Part shown: positions 10,657 through 19,434 of the stretch, piece by piece
How the letters are laid out: each line of letters opens with the position of its first letter
Position numbering within the stretch: position 1 is the stretch's first letter
NCBI RefSeq assembly: GCF_018860765.1
Contig: NZ_JAHKPV010000019.1
Location: 315,972 to 379,971, forward strand
Length of the DNA stretch: 64,000 nt
Source of the DNA: Marinobacter salexigens
GTDB lineage: Bacteria; Pseudomonadota; Gammaproteobacteria; Pseudomonadales; Oleiphilaceae
Reading direction: 5' to 3'
Position numbers and translations under genes: made by a program
The notes under the pieces: generated by a model
Seen by the model: the letters and a program-made list of their open reading frames with translations, nothing else
The model's database searches: none
What the model was told of the DNA's origin: nothing

Positions 10657-11657
10657 CCCACAACTTTCTGCCATGTCCAGCCATTTTCTTCAACCAGTGC
10701 TTTAAGGAGCTTGCGCCTTTCGGTCACTGATATTGCGCTGTGCTGTTCAACCAATCGATAGGCTACATTCGCGCTATCGCATCTAAGAGCTGGAGGTTCG
10801 GTGTTAGCAGCTTTTATATGGACGCTGGAGAGCGTGGTAAGGAACTCAGTGATTGCTCTCGTACAATTTGGAACGAGAACGTACAGCTCAGCCTGCTTTT
10901 CAAACGCTTCATCAGGTAAATTTCGCAATACCTCGTCCAAGATGGACACCTGTAACGCAAACGAAGCTTTCTCGGTAGGGCTATGAAAGTAGTGCAGAAT
11001 GGGATACGCCAGATGGTTTTGGGCGACAAGTAGGATTTCGGTCGATATTGTTTTGAGATAACCCGGAAGCGATGTGTAATTCCTATCACTTCCCATGTGT
11101 TCGAGCACCGACTTTGTATTATTTCCCCACACCGAAAACTGGTTTGAAAGCGCTCGTTTAGCTGCGGTCGCCTGAATAACCGGTATAGCGTAGGTAATAG
11201 ACAAAGTAACCAACACAAGCCCATTAAAAGCGGTAATGACGGATATCAATTCCCAGAGAGTACCGTTGGGAACAAAATCGCCAGTTCCCAATGTAGTGAG
11301 GGTGAAGCCCACAAAGTACACTGTTTCAAACATGTGAGCGGGTAGACGATCGCTGGAACTCACCACTGAGACCTCACCAGCCAAATAAATGAGCGACCAA
11401 CCTAACCAGCTTAAACCAAACCAGAGGAAAATGAGCGCGAGGGTGATGCAAGGGCCTGCAACGACTCTCCACGTTTGTGATTGAAAAGTCTTGCTGCCCC
11501 ACTTAAAGAATTGGTGCAAACCGTCAGAGAAAAATCTGCAAAAGATGCCAGTCGATGAAGCAGTCATCGCGGTAGTCATAAAGTCCAACCACACACTAAT
11601 CACGATCAGAATGCCTGCCCCTGTTAGCACGCAATTCTCAAAGCCAATCGCCATCAT
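10647..11657 (-). CDS. Two-TM potassium-channel-like protein with TLGTGD filter
   Basis: 336-residue membrane protein of the bacterial ion-channel (Ion_trans_2) type. Hydrophobic segments lie near residues 8-30, 66-93 (interrupted by polar residues) and 133-158. The pore helix and filter are FVGFTLTTLGTGDFVP, with T122-L-G-T-G-D127 where potassium channels usually read T-x-G-Y-G-D. About 170 C-terminal residues are soluble and of unrecognised fold. The start codon is 3 nt downstream of the preceding membrane-protein gene, and both follow ectD, so the three form an operon. An ion channel role is well supported; selectivity is not. Confidence 0.8.
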   Translation of the reverse strand: MMAIGFENCVLTGAGILIVISVWLDFMTTAMTASSTGIFCRFFSDGLHQFFKWGSKTFQSQTWRVVAGPCITLALIFLWFGLSWLGWSLIYLAGEVSVVSSSDRLPAHMFETVYFVGFTLTTLGTGDFVPNGTLWELISVITAFNGLVLVTLSITYAIPVIQATAAKRALSNQFSVWGNNTKSVLEHMGSDRNYTSLPGYLKTISTEILLVAQNHLAYPILHYFHSPTEKASFALQVSILDEVLRNLPDEAFEKQAELYVLVPNCTRAITEFLTTLSSVHIKAANTEPPALRCDSANVAYRLVEQHSAISVTERRKLLKALVEENGWTWQKVVGCR

Positions 11658-11660
11658 CTA

Positions 11661-12404
11661 TCACCCTGCTTTGCTCACTTTTTCAGCGGTAGAGCTATTA
11701 TCCGTGTTATTTTCCTCAGCTAAGCGGCGAAAGGAGGACGAAGATGAAAAGTCCGTCGCATTTAGTTGTTCAACAGTTTTTCGAAGCTTACGGCGCTGAC
11801 GTATGGACGCCAACTGCTCTGTATCCCAAGACGCTGGCTTGAGACCCAAACGGTTCTCGCTAACGTTTAAATCAAAACTTCGCTCAGCACCAATGGGCAT
11901 ATTTTCCGGACCGTATATGCCTATCAGGCTCAAGGTCAGGCGGGTAAATTCAAGCTTGCCCTGAGGCATACCATCGACAACCTTCAAATTCTCATCACGC
12001 GTAAGACGATGGATGAGCTCGCAGAAAGTGCCAATATGTAAGAAACCGCCAGACTCAATTGGCCCTTGCCTCGTATTCTCTCTTACGTTCAACGACGGCC
12101 GGTCGTCATCATCGCCCTCGCTATATTCCCGCTCGAAGTCAGTGACGTCCATCGTGATCTCACCTTCAGACGTTTCGAGCTTAGCGATGATGTATTCGAT
12201 AAACACAGATTCTGCACTCATATTACTGATGAGACAGAGTGCATTAATGTCTTTGTTGCGACCGCGGTTGATGATCAAACGTGGGCTACGCTGCCGCCGA
12301 AATCCCAGATACAGGAGCTGGGCATACACCAGCCATATAACCAACGAACCAAAACTGGCAAATACGGACAGTACTTGATGATGCTCAGCTATCCACTTAT
12401 ACAC
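11661..12404 (-). CDS. Single-pass membrane protein of unknown function
   Basis: 247-residue protein starting at GTG, with GGGGG about 7 nt upstream. One transmembrane helix lies near residues 12-34 (VLSVFASFGSLVIWLVYAQL), followed by an arginine-rich inside anchor (FRRQRSPR) and a soluble domain with an acidic stretch (EGDDDD, about residues 96-101) and a serine-rich tail. I do not recognise the family. It starts 13 nt after ectD and ends 3 nt before the channel gene, so it is translated with both. An accessory or sensory subunit of the channel is possible but unproven. Confidence 0.75.
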   Translation of the reverse strand: MYKWIAEHHQVLSVFASFGSLVIWLVYAQLLYLGFRRQRSPRLIINRGRNKDINALCLISNMSAESVFIEYIIAKLETSEGEITMDVTDFEREYSEGDDDDRPSLNVRENTRQGPIESGGFLHIGTFCELIHRLTRDENLKVVDGMPQGKLEFTRLTLSLIGIYGPENMPIGAERSFDLNVSENRLGLKPASWDTEQLASIRQRRKLRKTVEQLNATDFSSSSSFRRLAEENNTDNSSTAEKVSKAG

Positions 12405-12417
12405 AGTTGCCCCCTAT

Positions 12418-13395
12418 TTAGATTTTTGCCCTGCTAACCCTTCTGCTTTGCAGCGGCGGCACACCTTGGTTAGCCAACTCCGGGAAATCATCATGCATGG
12501 ACAAAGGCGAGCAATTTTCTCGAGCCGCAAGGTGTTCAGGGCGTTCACGCTTCGCAGAGTATGGCTCGCCCAATGTGTTTTCGACACTGTTATACACAAA
12601 GAAAAGGTTCGAGCGCGGCCAAGGCGACATATTCGTATTGGATGCGTGCAAGGTATTGCATTCAAACAGAAGTAACGAACCAGCAGGCCCCTTCGGCGCC
12701 TCAATACCACCTCGCTCAGCCAGTTTCGCTAGGCTATCACGGTCGGGAACACCAACCTGCTGTGCCTTAAGCGACTCCCGCCAATTGAGGTCTGGAGTTT
12801 CACCAAGACACGGCACAAAATAATGGTGCGACCCAGGTATCAGCATTAGGGGGCCATTGAACTCATTGTTGTCTGTGAGCATGAGAGAGGCACTGACGGC
12901 CCGCATTCTTGGCATTCCATCTTCGGCATGCCAGGTTTCAAAATCTGAGTGCCAGTCGAAGCCGCTGCCTTCAAACCCATATTTGTCGTTAATCCGCGAC
13001 TGATGAATATATACCTCGCTGCCTAACAGCTGTCGTACCATTCCAAGTATTCGAGGGTCTCGCGTTAAGCGACTGAAGTTCTCAGACAGCTCGTGCATCC
13101 CAAAAACAGAGCGTATCTCACCCGTGTTTGGGTCATGAATAACTCTTCCCGATTTATTGAGTTTTTCGTCATTGGCCATTTCTTTGAGTTCTTCAAAGAA
13201 TGGCAGCATCCGCTCCTGATTGAAAAAGCCTTCAAACCAAAGAAATCCGTCTCGCTCGTAACGAGAAAGCGAGACTTCATCGAGCGGCCCTTCCCAGCGA
13301 TGTTGGTTGCGGGCATGAACGACTGGGTCTGTGCGCAAAAACGGACTAATTGGCTGCTTTAGGCGAGATGGAAAAGGAACAGTTTTATGTATCAT
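12418..13395 (-). CDS. ectD: Ectoine 5-hydroxylase
   Basis: Non-haem iron(II)/2-oxoglutarate dioxygenase that converts ectoine to 5-hydroxyectoine, a compatible solute and protein stabiliser. The EctD signature FDWHSDFETWHAEDGMPRMR is present, as is NGPLMLIPGSHHYFVP. The iron ligands read as His149, Asp151 and His250, matching the H-x-D...H triad spacing of characterised EctD enzymes. The length of 325 residues is within the usual range. GGGAG lies 5 nt before the ATG. No ectA, ectB or ectC is in the window, so the substrate must come from elsewhere. It heads an operon with a membrane protein and an ion channel. Confidence 0.93.
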   Translation of the reverse strand: MIHKTVPFPSRLKQPISPFLRTDPVVHARNQHRWEGPLDEVSLSRYERDGFLWFEGFFNQERMLPFFEELKEMANDEKLNKSGRVIHDPNTGEIRSVFGMHELSENFSRLTRDPRILGMVRQLLGSEVYIHQSRINDKYGFEGSGFDWHSDFETWHAEDGMPRMRAVSASLMLTDNNEFNGPLMLIPGSHHYFVPCLGETPDLNWRESLKAQQVGVPDRDSLAKLAERGGIEAPKGPAGSLLLFECNTLHASNTNMSPWPRSNLFFVYNSVENTLGEPYSAKRERPEHLAARENCSPLSMHDDFPELANQGVPPLQSRRVSRAKI

Positions 13396-13618
13396 ACAGT
13401 CTCCCTACTTTAGTTGGTTACACCAAAAGTAATGACCCTGTTTAAATCTTTACCCTGTAGCAAATAACGTTAAGTGGGCTTCTAAGCTCTCTCAACCTAA
13501 GACGCAAAATTTTAATGAGATTTAATTTTCGCGACATATCACGGTAATGCTGGAAAAGGGCTAGTTGTATGCCCTCCCACTCTGTATCGCGCTCCAAAGT
13601 AAAGTATCTGAAAGATAA

Positions 13619-14140
13619 CTATAAAGTTTGAATACTGTCGTCCATTGCCGTTTTCGCTAATTTTTGCTGGTCTAAACTGTCGCAGTGCGCAACCACTGTC
13701 CAGCGCCCTTCATTTTTTGCCGTACGTGCCTTTTCTATCAAGACATCATGATCCGGTCGCATTGCGACCGCACCGGCTAGCAAAAGAGCCAACACGGCGA
13801 ACAAGAAACTTACCGCGATAAACGTCATTACGGGGCTTGAACGAGTCAGCGCAGGGCCAACCGTCACCAAGAGCCCTGCGACAGCAAGACCAACCACGAG
13901 CCCTATCACTCCGAAACGGACATGCGCTTTGATTAAAGACCGAGCAACACCATGTGTTTCGGGCTCAACCTTCTTTGCCATATTGGGGTCATTAGGTTGA
14001 ACGATACGAATCTGAGCAAGGGGAATGCCTAAGCTTTCCAATGACTCTGCACCGCGCTCCGCGGCTACCTGACTATCAAATTCTGCGCTTATTTTGTGCG
14101 AATAGTTTTCTCCAAAAACTGCCCCATCGTGTTCAGACAT
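13619..14140 (-). CDS. Two-TM stress-region membrane protein, function unknown
   Basis: 173 residues when started at the ATG at 14140, which has GGGAG about 8 nt upstream; an in-frame extension to 14221 lacks a ribosome site. The N-terminal 80 residues are soluble (SAEFDSQVAAERGAESLE...). Two membrane helices lie near residues 86-105 (RFGVIGLVVGLAVAGLLVTV) and 113-136. A short C-terminal domain of about 35 residues resembles a small alpha/beta unit. I do not recognise a named family. It is divergent from katE and close to csbD and DUF1328 genes, which suggests a general stress role. Confidence 0.7.
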   Translation of the reverse strand: MSEHDGAVFGENYSHKISAEFDSQVAAERGAESLESLGIPLAQIRIVQPNDPNMAKKVEPETHGVARSLIKAHVRFGVIGLVVGLAVAGLLVTVGPALTRSSPVMTFIAVSFLFAVLALLLAGAVAMRPDHDVLIEKARTAKNEGRWTVVAHCDSLDQQKLAKTAMDDSIQTL

Positions 14141-14409
14141 ATTTATATCTCCCTTAAGGTGTAAATTACGATGTTTAATAAGGGTAGACACGCGAAAGCT
14201 CAAAATGCAAACTCTGAACATCTAACAAACACTACGAAAAGTTCATATATCAACAGTTATTGGACTCAAGAAAATGCGCCAACTTTAAACTTTCCGTAAG
14301 CCTTTTTTATTTACGACCCGATATTTTCAATTATAAAATTTAAATTTAGAACAATGTAAGAAATTAATTCAACCATCTCCAATTGTCATATTTCAAGGAG
14401 AATGCTGAA

Positions 14410-16554
14410 ATGGCTAAAAACCCACATAGTGAGAGTAATTCGGGGCCAGCAAACGATATAGGCCAAACCAACGAACATCGAAAAAACGAACAACTGGAAA
14501 CGATGCGCTCCAGTGCCGAAGGGCACGATCTGCGCACTAACCAAGGTGTTCGTATCTCCGACAACCACAACTCTCTGAAAGCGGGTGAGCGTGGCCCAAC
14601 GCTTCTGGAAGATTTCATCTTCAGAGAAAAAATGAATCATTTTGATAACGAGCGCATTCCCGAGCGTATCGTTCATGCCCGTGGCGCCGCCGCCCATGGC
14701 TACTTCCAACCGTATGAGAACGCTGCCCAGTTTTCCAAAGCTGGATTGTTCCAAGATCCTGATAAAAGAACCCCGGTGTTTACACGCATTTCAACAGTCC
14801 AAGGTTCTAGAGGATCGAACGACACGGTTCGGGATGTACGTGGCTTTGCGGTGAAGTTCTATACAGATGAAGGGAATTGGGATCTGGTAGGAAACAATAT
14901 CCCGGTATTCTTTATTCAAGATGCCAACAAGTTTCCGGATTTCGTTCATGCCGTAAAACCAGAACCTCACAACGAAATCCCTCAGGGCCAGTCAGCCCAT
15001 GACACTTTTTGGGATTTTGTCTCTCTTATGCCAGAAGCCACACATGCGGTGCTCTGGACTATGTCTGACCGAGCGTTTCCTCGACACTTCCGCAATATGG
15101 AAGGGTTTGGCGTACATACCTTTCGCCTAATCGATAAACAGGAGAAATCGCGCTTTGTTAAATTCCACTGGAAACCCGTGGCAGGTACCTGCTCGTTGAT
15201 CTGGGACGAGGCGCAAAAACTCTGGGGCCGTGACCCGGATTTCAATCGCCGTGGTATGTGGGAAGATATCAGCAACGGCGATTTCCTAGAGTGGGAGTTG
15301 GGGGTTCAAGTGATCGAAGAGGAAAGCGAGCATTCATTCGATTTCGACATTCTCGATCCGACCAAACTTGTGCCTGAGGAGCAGGTACCCGTGATCCCCA
15401 TTGGTAAAATGGTCCTGAACCGTAATCCAGACAACTATTTTGCAGAAACTGAACAGGTGGCGTTCAGTCCCGGCCACATTATTCCCGGCATCGACTTTTC
15501 CAATGACCCACTGTTACAAGGTCGCCTTTTTTCCTATCTCGACACACAAATGTTGCGATTGGGCGGCCCCAATTTCCACGAAATCCCGATCAACCGCCCA
15601 GTGTGCCCGTTCCACAATAACCAACGTGATAGCGTGCACAGGCAAACTATCAATACTGGACAAGCCTCCTACGAGCCCAATTCTATTGATGGAGGATGGC
15701 CGAAAGAAACACCCCCTGGGCCAGAGAATGGTGGTTTTGAAAGCCACCATGAGCGGGTCGATGCAAACAAGGTGCGAGCTCGAAGCGATTCCTTCGGCGA
15801 TCATTATTCTCAAGCTACTCTATTCTGGGATAGCCAGACCAACGTTGAGCAGTCTCATATCATTCAGGCTTATGCATTTGAGCTGTCTAAAGTACAACGA
15901 CCCCACATCCGCGAAAGAGTCATCACTGAAATCTTACCCAACATATCAGTAGAATTAGCTCAGGCGGTTGGTGAAATGCACGGTGTGGATACGCCCTCTG
16001 CGCCCACAGCTTCCGTAGAGGAGCTTGGCAGGAGCTCTCTAAACGAGTCCCCTGCCCTTAGCCTGATGGCCCGCCTACCAGGCAACATCAAGCACCGAAA
16101 AATCGCCATTCTTGCGGCGAATGGTGTTGATTCTGATCAGGTGAACACGCTACAAAAAAAATTGGCGGCAGAAGGCGCTACTGCGATGGTGATTGGGCCA
16201 TCGATGGCACCAATCAAAGGGGCTAATGGTAGCTTAGTCGAAAGCGATGCAATGCTTAATGGTATGCCTTCAGTAACTCTGGATGCGGTCATTGTTCCGG
16301 GCGGTAAAGACAGCGTGGCTGAGCTCGCGAGTTCTGGTCAGGGTCGTTACTATCTGCAAGAGGCCTATAAGCATTTGAAGGTCATCGTGCTTCTGGGCGA
16401 AGGCAAAAATATGCTATCCGCCTCTAACGTGCCTGAAGATGAGGGCATATTACTAGGCGAACATATCGATGATGTTTTCGACCGTTTCAAAGCGACACTT
16501 GGTAAGCACCGGGTCTGGCCCCGTGATAGCGTGGCCAACGACATGCCCGCGTAG
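14410..16554 (+). CDS. katE: Catalase HPII, large-subunit clade with C-terminal DJ-1/PfpI domain
   Basis: Haem catalase, 714 residues, which converts hydrogen peroxide to water and oxygen. The start is the ATG at 14410 with AAGGAG at 14395-14400; an upstream in-frame TTG is less likely. The distal histidine lies in [13 protein letters not shown] (His89), the catalytic asparagine in [16 protein letters not shown], and the haem-ligand tyrosine in [15 protein letters not shown] near residue 376. After about residue 560 there is a flavodoxin-like domain ([19 protein letters not shown] ... [12 protein letters not shown]), the mark of the large catalases. It probably belongs to the stationary-phase/general stress response. 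Confidence 0.95.
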   Translation: MAKNPHSESNSGPANDIGQTNEHRKNEQLETMRSSAEGHDLRTNQGVRISDNHNSLKAGERGPTLLEDFIFREKMNHFDNERIPERIVHARGAAAHGYFQPYENAAQFSKAGLFQDPDKRTPVFTRISTVQGSRGSNDTVRDVRGFAVKFYTDEGNWDLVGNNIPVFFIQDANKFPDFVHAVKPEPHNEIPQGQSAHDTFWDFVSLMPEATHAVLWTMSDRAFPRHFRNMEGFGVHTFRLIDKQEKSRFVKFHWKPVAGTCSLIWDEAQKLWGRDPDFNRRGMWEDISNGDFLEWELGVQVIEEESEHSFDFDILDPTKLVPEEQVPVIPIGKMVLNRNPDNYFAETEQVAFSPGHIIPGIDFSNDPLLQGRLFSYLDTQMLRLGGPNFHEIPINRPVCPFHNNQRDSVHRQTINTGQASYEPNSIDGGWPKETPPGPENGGFESHHERVDANKVRARSDSFGDHYSQATLFWDSQTNVEQSHIIQAYAFELSKVQRPHIRERVITEILPNISVELAQAVGEMHGVDTPSAPTASVEELGRSSLNESPALSLMARLPGNIKHRKIAILAANGVDSDQVNTLQKKLAAEGATAMVIGPSMAPIKGANGSLVESDAMLNGMPSVTLDAVIVPGGKDSVAELASSGQGRYYLQEAYKHLKVIVLLGEGKNMLSASNVPEDEGILLGEHIDDVFDRFKATLGKHRVWPRDSVANDMPA

Positions 16555-16656
16555 ACCAATGCGTGTTCAGATCGAACCGCCTTTTAACCGAAGGCGCCAC
16601 TGCGATCGCGAACACCATTGATATCGATGATGCTTGGAAATTTAGGAATAACGAAA

Positions 16657-16691
16657 TACGGCCGATAACATTGGACACATCATCGGCCGTA
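16657..16691 (-). terminator. Perfect 10-bp hairpin downstream of csbD
   Basis: TACGGCCGAT (16657-16666) and ATCGGCCGTA (16682-16691) are exact inverted repeats with a 15-nt loop. On the minus strand the stem is followed by TTTCGTTATT. It begins 20 nt past the csbD stop codon and is a plausible terminator, perhaps also for katE from the other side. Confidence 0.55.
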
Positions 16692-16711
16692 CTCAGAAAC
16701 ACAGATAACGA

Positions 16712-16903
16712 TTACTTGGTGAGCTTATCCCACTCCTTCTCCGCTTCGTCTTTCTTCATTCCGTATTTTTCCTGAATCTTACCGACGAAGTGATCTTTTT
16801 TCCCTCCGATCTCTTCAACATCATCATCGGTCAACTTACCCCAGTTTTCGCGCACTTTACCTTTCAGCTGCTTCCAGTTTCCTTCCACAACGTCGTTACT
16901 CAT
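16712..16903 (-). CDS. csbD: CsbD family stress protein
   Basis: 63-residue hydrophilic protein. NWKQLKGKVRENWGKLTDDDV and KDHFVGKIQEKYGMKKDEAEKEWD are the CsbD/YjbJ family pattern, and the protein covers the whole family length. CsbD proteins are abundant general-stress (sigma-B/RpoS type) proteins without a settled biochemical role. A clear GGAGAA ribosome site precedes the ATG. It lies next to katE and a DUF1328 gene, a common stress grouping. Confidence 0.92.
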   Translation of the reverse strand: MSNDVVEGNWKQLKGKVRENWGKLTDDDVEEIGGKKDHFVGKIQEKYGMKKDEAEKEWDKLTK

Positions 16904-16990
16904 ATCGTTCTCCTGTCAAATGAAAAATAGCTTAACTAATCATCTATTGAGAGTTGAACTACTTATTTCCTATCTAAAGCGCAATGACAT

Positions 16991-17161
16991 TTATGGACCA
17001 CGCCCTTTCATAGCGTTCATTACTAACGAAACAACAAGCAAAACAATAAAAACAAAGAATAGAATTTTGGCAATTCCGGCTGCAGCCCCGGCAATTCCGC
17101 CAAAACCTAGTACGCCAGCTACAATGGCTATAATCAAACAAACTATCGTCCAATAAAGCAT
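16991..17161 (-). CDS. DUF1328 family small membrane protein
   Basis: A 56-residue protein, easy to miss because of its size, read from the ATG at 17161 to TAA at 16991. The sequence begins [20 protein letters not shown], continues through a Gly/Ala-rich stretch ([20 protein letters not shown]) and ends MNAMKGRGP. This is the DUF1328 (YtjA-like) pattern of two hydrophobic helices. GGAG lies 7 nt upstream. Longer reading frames over the same bases are shadows. Members are usually co-located with CsbD and other stress genes; the function is unknown. Confidence 0.92.
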   Translation of the reverse strand: MLYWTIVCLIIAIVAGVLGFGGIAGAAAGIAKILFFVFIVLLVVSLVMNAMKGRGP

Positions 17162-17448
17162 CAGTAACTCCTTTCTCCTTTCTAGTTAAGCGCTTTAATT
17201 CGATCAATTAATAATTAGCTTAACTTTCTGTGAATTGAGACTGATATAAAAAGACGTAAGGCAGCTAGACTTGATTACCACTGCGTTACGTCTATATTCA
17301 ACGTGCCACATAGCTAGACTATCAACAACAGCCGAAACAGCTAAATTACTATCACAACCGATCAACAAACCCGTAAATCAATGAAATTGAATAAAATTTT
17401 CATTTCATTATAAATTCTTAAGATGGCGGTAAGGTATCCAAACTTTAG
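17162..17448. other. AT-rich intergenic region, no gene seen
   Basis: 287 bases between the DUF1328 gene and the 3' end of livM. It is AT-rich and without a credible reading frame. It should hold the DUF1328 promoter. An AT-rich imperfect hairpin (AATGAAA ... TTTCATT, about 17379-17408) lies downstream of livM and might act as a weak terminator. Confidence 0.5.
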
Positions 17449-18444
17449 CTACCCAAGATTCTTCCGCACAAATTTCTGGATCTCGCCAACAATACCGCTT
17501 CTGAAAGCAAGTACAGTAATAACGAAGACACCCCCAAGAATTGGATCGACCCAGTCCCGAAGAGGGCCCTGCGATAGGTGATACTCAATGTTGACCACAA
17601 AGGTTGCACCAATTACTGGTCCAAGCAGGGTGCCCATGCCGCCAACCAGAGTCATTAGGATTACTTCGCCAGACATGTGCCAGTGCGCATCGTTCAACGA
17701 GGCTAACTGAAACACCACAGACTTCATGGATCCCGCCAGCCCCGCCAGAGCGGCTGAAATAACAAACGCCAGCACTTTGTAACGATCGACGTTATAGCCC
17801 AGTGATACCGCCCGGGGTTCGTTCTGCTTGATCGCTTTCAACACCTGCCCATAAGGACTACTAACAATCCGCTGAACCAACAGATAACACCCGATAAATA
17901 CCGCCAGCACGAAATAATACATATTCAGATTGTTTTCCAGATCGATAACACCCAAAAGATGGCCTCTGGGAATGCCGTGCATGCCGTCCTCCCCGCCCGT
18001 AAACTCAGACTGCACGAAAAAGAAGAACACCAGCTGTGCCAATGCCAACGTAACCATCGCAAAGTAGATACCCTGCCGCCGAATAGACAACAGCGCAAAT
18101 CCAAGCCCTAGGAACGTAGCCGCGAGCGTGCCCGCAATAATACCTAGCTCGGTAGACAACCCCGAGTAGTTGCTGAGCAGGTAACCCGTGGTATAGCCGC
18201 CAGCAGCAAGAAATGCCGCATGACCGAATGAAAGCAAGCCGGTAAACCCGAAAAGAAGGTTAAATGCCACCGCAAACAGGGCGAAGCACAGAATCTTCAT
18301 TAGGAAGACCGGGTATATTGCAAACGGAGCCGCAAGCAGCAGAAGCAACAGGCCCGCATTCAACATGAGCCGCTTGCGCTCTTGCGCCGCCTGCTCTTTC
18401 ACAATCGACTTATGGATGTCGGCAATCTTTGGTGATTGGTCCAT
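17449..18444 (-). CDS. livM: LivM-type ABC transporter permease
   Basis: 331-residue inner-membrane permease of the branched-chain amino acid/HAAT class. It has about eight to ten hydrophobic segments and the family stretches NLLFGFTGLLSFGHAAFLAAGGYTTG (near residue 60) and SLNDAHWHMSGEVILMTLVGGMGTLLGPVIGA (near residue 250). The N-terminus has a cytoplasmic charged segment. It is the last gene of the transporter operon, 2 nt after livH. The imported compound is probably not a branched-chain amino acid, because the operon also holds an acyl-CoA ligase and a thioesterase. Confidence 0.9.
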   Translation of the reverse strand: MDQSPKIADIHKSIVKEQAAQERKRLMLNAGLLLLLLAAPFAIYPVFLMKILCFALFAVAFNLLFGFTGLLSFGHAAFLAAGGYTTGYLLSNYSGLSTELGIIAGTLAATFLGLGFALLSIRRQGIYFAMVTLALAQLVFFFFVQSEFTGGEDGMHGIPRGHLLGVIDLENNLNMYYFVLAVFIGCYLLVQRIVSSPYGQVLKAIKQNEPRAVSLGYNVDRYKVLAFVISAALAGLAGSMKSVVFQLASLNDAHWHMSGEVILMTLVGGMGTLLGPVIGATFVVNIEYHLSQGPLRDWVDPILGGVFVITVLAFRSGIVGEIQKFVRKNLG

Positions 18445-18446
18445 GA

Positions 18447-19334
18447 TTATGCCTCTTTACCAAACAAGCCACTGGGCCGGAACATAAGTACCAAAACCAT
18501 GACCAGAAAAATGACCGCAGATGAAGCTGGCGGATAAAACGTTTTGGTAAGGCCCTCAATAACACCCATGAGGATGCCCGTTATGATGGCACCGCCAATT
18601 GAGCCCATGCCACCGATTACCACCACCGCAAACACTACAATCAAAGTAGTGGAGCCCATCACCGGTGTTACGGAATAGATAGGAGCGGCCAGAACACCCG
18701 CAAAGGCTGCCAGCGCAACACCGAACCCATAGGTCAGACTGATTAGCAGCGGTACGTTGATTCCGAACCCCTGCATTAGCTGGGAGTCCTCGGTTCCGGC
18801 ACGCAGATAGGCGCCCAACTTGGTTTTTTCAATAACAAACCAAGTCCCAAAGCACACCAATAGCGCGGCCACGATAACCCATGCACGATAGTACGGCATG
18901 AACATGAAGCCGAGATTGATGCCGCCTTTGAACATGTCTGGCATGGCATAGCGCAGTCCAGATACTCCAAACCAATTAATAAGTACGCCCTGAATAATTA
19001 GGGCAACACCGAAGGTTAAAAGCAGACTGTAAATATGATCCTGACCAGCAATACGACGTAATAGGAAGTACTCAATAACAACGCCAAACGCACCCACCAA
19101 CAATGGCGCCATAAAGAGCGCCACCCAGTAGTTAACACCCAAAGCATTGAACATAAGAACCGTTACCATGGCGCCGAGCATATACATGGCACCGTGGGCA
19201 AAATTGATAATCTTCAGCAAGCCGAAGATAACCGCGAGCCCGAGGCTCAACAGGGCATAAAATGCGCCGTTTATGATTCCGATCAGTAGCTGGCCAGAAA
19301 GCACAGCTAAAGGAACGCCGAAAATCATGGACAT
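18447..19334 (-). CDS. livH: LivH-type ABC transporter permease
   Basis: 295-residue inner-membrane permease, the usual partner of LivM. Family landmarks are NGAFYALLSLGLAVIFGLLKIINFAHGAMYMLGA near the N-terminus and VVIGGMGSIGGAIITGILMGVIEGLT near residue 240. Eight or so hydrophobic helices cover the rest. It is 2 nt from livM and about 100 nt from the binding-protein gene, with a hairpin between. Confidence 0.92.
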   Translation of the reverse strand: MSMIFGVPLAVLSGQLLIGIINGAFYALLSLGLAVIFGLLKIINFAHGAMYMLGAMVTVLMFNALGVNYWVALFMAPLLVGAFGVVIEYFLLRRIAGQDHIYSLLLTFGVALIIQGVLINWFGVSGLRYAMPDMFKGGINLGFMFMPYYRAWVIVAALLVCFGTWFVIEKTKLGAYLRAGTEDSQLMQGFGINVPLLISLTYGFGVALAAFAGVLAAPIYSVTPVMGSTTLIVVFAVVVIGGMGSIGGAIITGILMGVIEGLTKTFYPPASSAVIFLVMVLVLMFRPSGLFGKEA

Positions 19335-19394
19335 TGGGCTAACTCCAGAGGCAGTACAGAGGTTGGTATTTGGCTTATTGTCGGTTTGGCCTTA

Positions 19395-19421
19395 GCAGCG
19401 CACCCTGCAAGGGCACGCTGC
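19395..19421 (-). promoter_or_regulatory. Intercistronic hairpin between binding-protein gene and livH
   Basis: GCAGCG and CGCTGC arms with a further CCC/GGG inner stem and a 5-nt loop lie in the 100-nt gap after the binding-protein gene. There is no T-run. Such hairpins after periplasmic binding-protein genes often protect the upstream mRNA or partly terminate, giving more binding protein than permease; here that is inferred. Confidence 0.5.
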
Positions 19422-19434
19422 GGGACCACACGCT

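Noticed and set aside
16563..16775. Plus-strand frame of 70 codons after katE that overlaps csbD
   Set aside because: Antisense to csbD, no ribosome site, and the hairpin at 16657-16691 lies inside it. A weak likeness of LLTEGATAIAN to a katE segment ([10 protein letters not shown]) is too short to be a duplication.
16974..17207. 77-codon minus-strand frame over the DUF1328 region
   Set aside because: It is out of frame with the clear 56-residue DUF1328 protein at 16991-17161 and has a Cys/Arg-rich composition that does not look like a protein.
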